Below are positions 5,548 to 8,502 of a stretch of DNA of 8,502 nt, piece by piece. Source of the stretch: an uncultured Collinsella sp. (lineage in GTDB: Bacteria > Actinomycetota > Coriobacteriia > Coriobacteriales > Coriobacteriaceae); contig URGY01000071.1 of assembly GCA_900547505.1 (NCBI GenBank), positions 1 through 8,502 on the forward strand. Reading direction: 5' to 3'. The number at the start of each line of letters is the position of its first letter. Position 1 is the first letter of the stretch. Made by a program: the position numbers and the translations under genes. A model generated the notes under the pieces. It was not told the origin of the DNA. It worked only from the letters and a program-made list of their open reading frames with translations, and did not search any database.

Positions 5548-6126
5548 CTAGCCGCGCGCCTTCTTTACGATCGTAAAGTCGGGAGCCATACATACAACGG
5601 CATCCGCCGCGCTCGACGCAAAGCGCCGGTCCGCATCGAGTTCACGGGTAACCACCGAGAGCCGAACACCCTCGACACCCCGGAGCATGCGGCCCAAAAC
5701 CGGCTGCAGCGGCGTATACATGCGCACGGTATGCTCGTCCGAGTCGCCCCGGAAGAGCGGTGCGTGCATGTTGCCGATCTCCCAGCATACATGCGCAAGC
5801 GCGATCGGGTCCATGCGGTCGACTTCGACCAGATAGACCTCGGCACTGCGCAGGCGCACGACAACCGCCACGGGCACCACGCCCGAACGGTCAATGGCGA
5901 GCACGTCGCCATCGGCAAGACGACCGCCGTCGGCAGCATCCAGCCGAACATCGACCGTGCGCCCCAGCTCCGTCACGCCCACAAACGCGCATACATCAGC
6001 CTGGTCCCAATCGAGCAGTAGCTCATCGACCTCAAAGACACCGCCCAGCTCCCGGCGAAGCAAAAGCTCATAGGACGGGTCGTTGAGATTTCCGAGGCAC
6101 GCTGTCGAAACCAGATTCGCAGGCAT
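5548..6126 (-). CDS. UreE-like (urease accessory / nickel chaperone fold) protein
   Basis: The 192-residue protein resembles UreE, the dimeric nickel-delivery chaperone of urease. Residues about 30-100 look like the UreE N-terminal domain, including the VDVRLDAADGGRLADGDVLA segment (typically a 'dGr-v-l-lp-g--L-dGDvL' pattern). Residues 106-170 carry the C-terminal hallmark DPIALAHVCWEIGNMHAPL, where GNMH (118-121) aligns with GNRH; its histidine corresponds to the interface nickel ligand H96 of Klebsiella UreE. PVLGRMLRGVEGVRL (142-156) follows, as in UreE. The usual His-rich tail is absent, and the second histidine pair of UreE is not obvious, although H132 lies nearby. The ATG at 6126 lies 3 bases after the FKBP stop with GAGGA inside the end of that gene, so translation is probably coupled. 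No urease gene is visible. I am moderately sure of the family; the substrate metal is inference. Confidence 0.65.
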   Translation of the reverse strand: MPANLVSTACLGNLNDPSYELLLRRELGGVFEVDELLLDWDQADVCAFVGVTELGRTVDVRLDAADGGRLADGDVLAIDRSGVVPVAVVVRLRSAEVYLVEVDRMDPIALAHVCWEIGNMHAPLFRGDSDEHTVRMYTPLQPVLGRMLRGVEGVRLSVVTRELDADRRFASSAADAVVCMAPDFTIVKKARG

Positions 6127-6129
6127 AGC

Positions 6130-6558
6130 CTAGTCCTCGACCTCGACGAGCTCGATATCAAAGTTGAGGTCCTTGCCGGCCAGCTCGTGGTTGGCGTCGA
6201 GCGTCACGGCCTCGGGCGTCACGTCAATGACGACGGCGGGGACAGGCATGCCGCTCGGCGTGGACAGGAAGAGCTTCATGCCCTTCTCGATCTGCTCGAT
6301 GTTGGGAACCTGCTCGGCCGGGAAGGTCAGAACCATCTCGGGGTTGTGCTCGCCGTAGGCATCGGCAGCAGGAATGTGCACGGTCTTCTTCTCGCCCACC
6401 TGCATGTCGACCACGGCGGCGTCGAAGCCCTTGATCATCTGGCCGGCGCCGCAGGTGAACTCCAGCGGCTCGCCGCGATCGTAGGAGCTATCGAACTGCG
6501 TGCCATCGTCGAGCGTGCCGCGATAATGGGTCTTGACCTTCTTGCCCTGGTTGGACAT
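6130..6558 (-). CDS. SlyD-type FKBP peptidyl-prolyl cis-trans isomerase
   Basis: The 142-residue protein catalyses prolyl isomerisation and helps folding in the cytoplasm. The FKBP core appears as KVKTHYRGTLDDGTQFDSS and LEFTCGAGQMIKGFDAAV, then VGEKKTVHIPAADAYGEHNP. From about 64 to 120 comes the insert-in-flap chaperone domain typical of SlyD (QVPNIEQIEKGMKLFLST, followed by VVIDVTPEAVTLDANHELAGK). The core closes with LNFDIELVEVED. The metal-binding His/Cys-rich tail of E. coli SlyD is missing, as in many short SlyD homologues. I chose the ATG at 6558 because GGAGG sits 7 bases upstream; the longer frame would place this site inside the gene. It is the first gene of a unit with the UreE-like gene, which links it to nickel handling by analogy with SlyD. 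It is divergent from the dipeptidase gene. Confidence 0.92.
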   Translation of the reverse strand: MSNQGKKVKTHYRGTLDDGTQFDSSYDRGEPLEFTCGAGQMIKGFDAAVVDMQVGEKKTVHIPAADAYGEHNPEMVLTFPAEQVPNIEQIEKGMKLFLSTPSGMPVPAVVIDVTPEAVTLDANHELAGKDLNFDIELVEVED

Positions 6559-6616
6559 GCTAACCTCCATAATAAGGGCGGCGCACAACGCGGGCCGCCA
6601 TGAACATATGGCGCTA

Positions 6617-6622
6617 ACTATA
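6617..6622 (-). promoter_or_regulatory. Candidate -10 box for the FKBP gene
   Basis: On the minus strand TATAGT lies 58 bases before the FKBP start codon in the 120-base divergent region. No clear -35 box lies at 16-18 bases. Confidence 0.35.
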
Positions 6623-6631
6623 CCCTAGTCA

Positions 6632-6637
6632 TACAAT
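6632..6637 (+). promoter_or_regulatory. Candidate -10 box for the dipeptidase gene
   Basis: TACAAT lies 41 bases before the dipeptidase ATG. The -35 region (TGGCGC at 6609-6614, 17-base gap) is poor. It overlaps the upstream region of the opposing FKBP promoter. Confidence 0.35.
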
Positions 6638-6678
6638 TCAATGACAGTTTGCAAAGAAACGCTGCAACCGGAGGAACC

Positions 6679-7692
6679 ATGGCATACCCCGTATTTGACC
6701 TACACTGCGACACCGCCGACCGCATCGGCTGGGCCACGCTCGATCTCGACCTGCGCTTTACCGCCGGCACCGACGGTTATTTCCCCGGCGACGAGACACA
6801 TCCGCAGGATTTCGACCTCATCGAGGGCAACGCCTGCGCCATCTCGCTCGCAAAGATCGGCAACACGCCGTGGGCACAGTGCTTCGCCACGTTTGTCCCC
6901 GACGAGATTCCCACCGCCCACGCCGCGCGCTTCCAGGCGCAAATCATGGCGCACATGAGCGGCCAGGCCATGCTCAACCACGACCGCATGGTCAACGTAC
7001 GCAGCACCGCTGACATTCGCCCTGCACTCAAAGACGGCAAGGTCGCTTGCATCCACACCATCGAAAACGCCACGTTCTTTGCCGAGGACCCCGCGCTGAT
7101 CGAGGTGCTCAAGAGCTTGGGCGTACTCATGTCATCACTCAGCTGGAACGCGCAGGGACCGCTCGCGAGCGGACACGATACCCACGCCGGCCTCACCGCC
7201 GCCGGCATCGAGGCGCTTACGCAGATGGAGCACGCCGGCATGGTACTCGACGTCTCCCACCTCAACGATGAGTGCTTTGACGAGGTTGTCGCCCACGCCA
7301 CGCGTCCCTTCGTCGCCAGCCACTCCAACTCCCGTGCGGTTTGCGGCGTCAAGCGCAACCTCACCGACGACCAGTTCCGCACCATTCGCGACATGGGCGG
7401 TATCGTCGGCCTCAACTACTGCAGCGAGTTCCTTTCCAACGGCGCAACCGACAAGACCGCCGCAGACGTCACCTTCGACCAGCTGGCGGCACATATCGAG
7501 CACTGGCTCGACCTGGGCGGCGAGGACGTCATCGCGCTCGGCGGCGACTGGGACGGTGCCACGGTGCCCGCTTTCCTCTCCGATGCCAGCAAGATGCCCG
7601 AGTTCCAGAACATGCTCTCCAAGCATTTTGGCAAGACCGTGATGCAAAAGCTCTGCAGCGACAACGCGCTTGCCTTCTTTGAGCGTTATTAA
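6679..7692 (+). CDS. M19-family (renal-type) dipeptidase
   Basis: The 337-residue protein is a zinc dipeptidase of the membrane/renal dipeptidase family, which cleaves small dipeptides. The metal ligands are all visible at near-canonical positions: H9 and D11 in DLHCDT, the bridging glutamate E129 in IHTIENA, H194 in VLDVSHLND and H215 in VASHSNSRA. These fit H20, D22, E125, H198 and H219 of the human enzyme. Further hallmarks are KRNLTDDQ, MGGIVGLNY and ALGGDWDGA near the C-terminus. There is no signal peptide or membrane segment, so it should act in the cytoplasm. The ATG at 6679 has GGAGGA (6670-6675) just upstream, with a short gap; the TTG at 6649 would add 10 unlikely residues. A hairpin follows the gene and a metallopeptidase gene lies beyond it. 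Confidence 0.93.
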   Translation: MAYPVFDLHCDTADRIGWATLDLDLRFTAGTDGYFPGDETHPQDFDLIEGNACAISLAKIGNTPWAQCFATFVPDEIPTAHAARFQAQIMAHMSGQAMLNHDRMVNVRSTADIRPALKDGKVACIHTIENATFFAEDPALIEVLKSLGVLMSSLSWNAQGPLASGHDTHAGLTAAGIEALTQMEHAGMVLDVSHLNDECFDEVVAHATRPFVASHSNSRAVCGVKRNLTDDQFRTIRDMGGIVGLNYCSEFLSNGATDKTAADVTFDQLAAHIEHWLDLGGEDVIALGGDWDGATVPAFLSDASKMPEFQNMLSKHFGKTVMQKLCSDNALAFFERY

Positions 7693-7708
7693 TTTCACAT
7701 CCCTTGAG

Positions 7709-7744
7709 CGGGCCGGCATGCCGAACGGTCGACATGCCGGCCCG
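7709..7744. terminator. Perfect 12-bp hairpin after the dipeptidase gene
   Basis: CGGGCCGGCATG (7709-7720) pairs perfectly with CATGCCGGCCCG (7733-7744) across a 12-base loop. It lies 16 bases after the dipeptidase stop and 22 bases before the next start codon. No T-run follows, and there is no room for a separate promoter after it, so read-through into the next gene is likely. Confidence 0.6.
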
Positions 7745-7766
7745 TCCCCAATCTGAAGGACCGCTT

Positions 7767-8502
7767 TTGACGCAGCAGTTTACGATTTCCGTACCCCGAC
7801 TGGATGGGACGCCCATCCCCGTCGTCGTTACCAAAAAGTGCGTCAAGAACTTCAACCTACGCGTCACATCGAGCGGTGAGGTCCACGCCAGCGCGCCGCT
7901 CGGCGCCAGCCGCGAGCGTATCGAAGTGTTTGTGAAGCGCAACAGCGCCTGGATTATCAGCCGACTTGCCCAGCGTGAGCAACGTCAGGCGACGGTGCGA
8001 GAGTCACTCAGTCCCTCGTCCATCATTGCACTTTGGGGCAAGCCCATCACGGTACAGGATGCACTCGATTACAACTTTGCATCACCCACACCGCGACCCA
8101 AACAGGCCACCTTCGCAAGTTTTATGGGCACCGATGAACCGGACGAAGGCCCACAGGCCAAGCGGCACGCAGCCCTCGACGGCCTAACGTCCGACGAGCT
8201 CCAAGTCCATATCGACCAGCTCTATACCTCCGAGGTCACATCGGCGCTACGCGATATTGTGCACGCATACGAAATCGCAATGGGTGTCGCCGTTTCCCGC
8301 GTTTCCGTACGCAGCATGAAAACGCGCTGGGGCTCGTGCACGCCCAAAACCGGCGCCATTCGCATCGCACGAGAACTTGCCGCCTACCCCGTCGAGTGCC
8401 TTGACATGGTTGTCGCCCACGAGCTCGTCCACTTGCTCGAGCCAAGCCACAATCAGCGGTTCCACGCCTTGCTCGACACGTACTGCCCCAACAATAGAGC
8501 TC
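7767..8502 (+). CDS. YgjP/SprT-like zinc metallopeptidase (DUF45), 3' end missing
   Basis: This is the first 245 residues of a metal-dependent hydrolase of the YgjP-like family. The N-terminal part (about 20-65) shows the family beta-rich segment VTKKCVKNFNLRV, then VHASAPLG and FVKRNSAWI. The zinc motif HELVHLLEPSH gives ligands H218, H222 and H228 and catalytic E219, followed by FHALLDTYCP. SMKTRWGSCTPKTGAIRIARELAAYP just before it is the usual core. I chose a TTG start because AAGGA (7756-7760) lies 6 bases before it and no in-frame ATG or GTG lies nearer the conserved start. The protein is longer than E. coli YgjP (167 residues); part of the excess is an acidic, probably flexible stretch at about 110-140. 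The gene runs off the contig with the frame open. The physiological substrate is unknown. Confidence 0.88.
   Translation, partial: MTQQFTISVPRLDGTPIPVVVTKKCVKNFNLRVTSSGEVHASAPLGASRERIEVFVKRNSAWIISRLAQREQRQATVRESLSPSSIIALWGKPITVQDALDYNFASPTPRPKQATFASFMGTDEPDEGPQAKRHAALDGLTSDELQVHIDQLYTSEVTSALRDIVHAYEIAMGVAVSRVSVRSMKTRWGSCTPKTGAIRIARELAAYPVECLDMVVAHELVHLLEPSHNQRFHALLDTYCPNNRA

Noticed and set aside
5467..6021. Plus-strand ORFs opposite the UreE-like gene
   Set aside because: Rich in H, R and A with no family features and no ribosome binding site; shadows of the minus-strand gene.
8497..8502. GAGCTC (SacI site) at the very end as a cloning junction
   Set aside because: It continues the metallopeptidase frame naturally and no vector or adapter sequence adjoins it; probably chance.

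Overview
The window looks like a contig from a GC-rich member of the Coriobacteriia, most likely Collinsella or a close relative. I infer this from the gene content, the GC-rich codon choice and the style of the proteins; I could not run a search. The first 30 bases are not genomic. They are the 3' part of the Illumina Nextera read-1 adapter, ending in the 19-base Tn5 mosaic end, so the biological sequence begins at base 31.

Layout. On the minus strand, 32-856 is the 5' part of metY (O-acetylhomoserine sulfhydrylase), cut off at the contig edge. It faces away from a LysR-type regulator gene (1130-2068). The 273 bases between them hold a good sigma-70 promoter for metY, several short dyads, and a 17-codon leader ORF with its own strong ribosome binding site. 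A hairpin overlaps the end of this leader ORF, and one arm of that hairpin can also pair with the metY ribosome binding site. The plus strand continues with rnhA (ribonuclease HI), then a two-gene unit of a Gfo/Idh/MocA oxidoreductase and an acylphosphatase, then a Fur-family regulator with PerR-type metal ligands. Convergent to it, the minus strand carries a SlyD-type FKBP peptidyl-prolyl isomerase, a UreE-like protein immediately behind it, and a Cof-type HAD phosphatase. Divergent from the isomerase, the plus strand carries an M19 dipeptidase and then a YgjP/SprT-like zinc metallopeptidase that runs off the end.

How the parts may work together. The metY-LysR pair with a Cys-containing leader ORF suggests sulfur amino acid control at two levels: transcription by the LysR protein, and possibly translation through the leader ORF. 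The slyD-like/ureE-like pair suggests nickel handling, although no urease or hydrogenase gene is visible here. The other genes are housekeeping: RNA-DNA hybrid removal, peroxide or metal sensing, phosphatase and peptidase functions.

There are no tRNA or rRNA genes, CRISPR arrays, insertion sequences or phage genes. I see no dramatic new multi-gene system. The two strongest leads are the metY leader (leader ORF plus alternative hairpin) and the UreE-like/SlyD-like pair. No gene-free stretch is longer than 300 bases.
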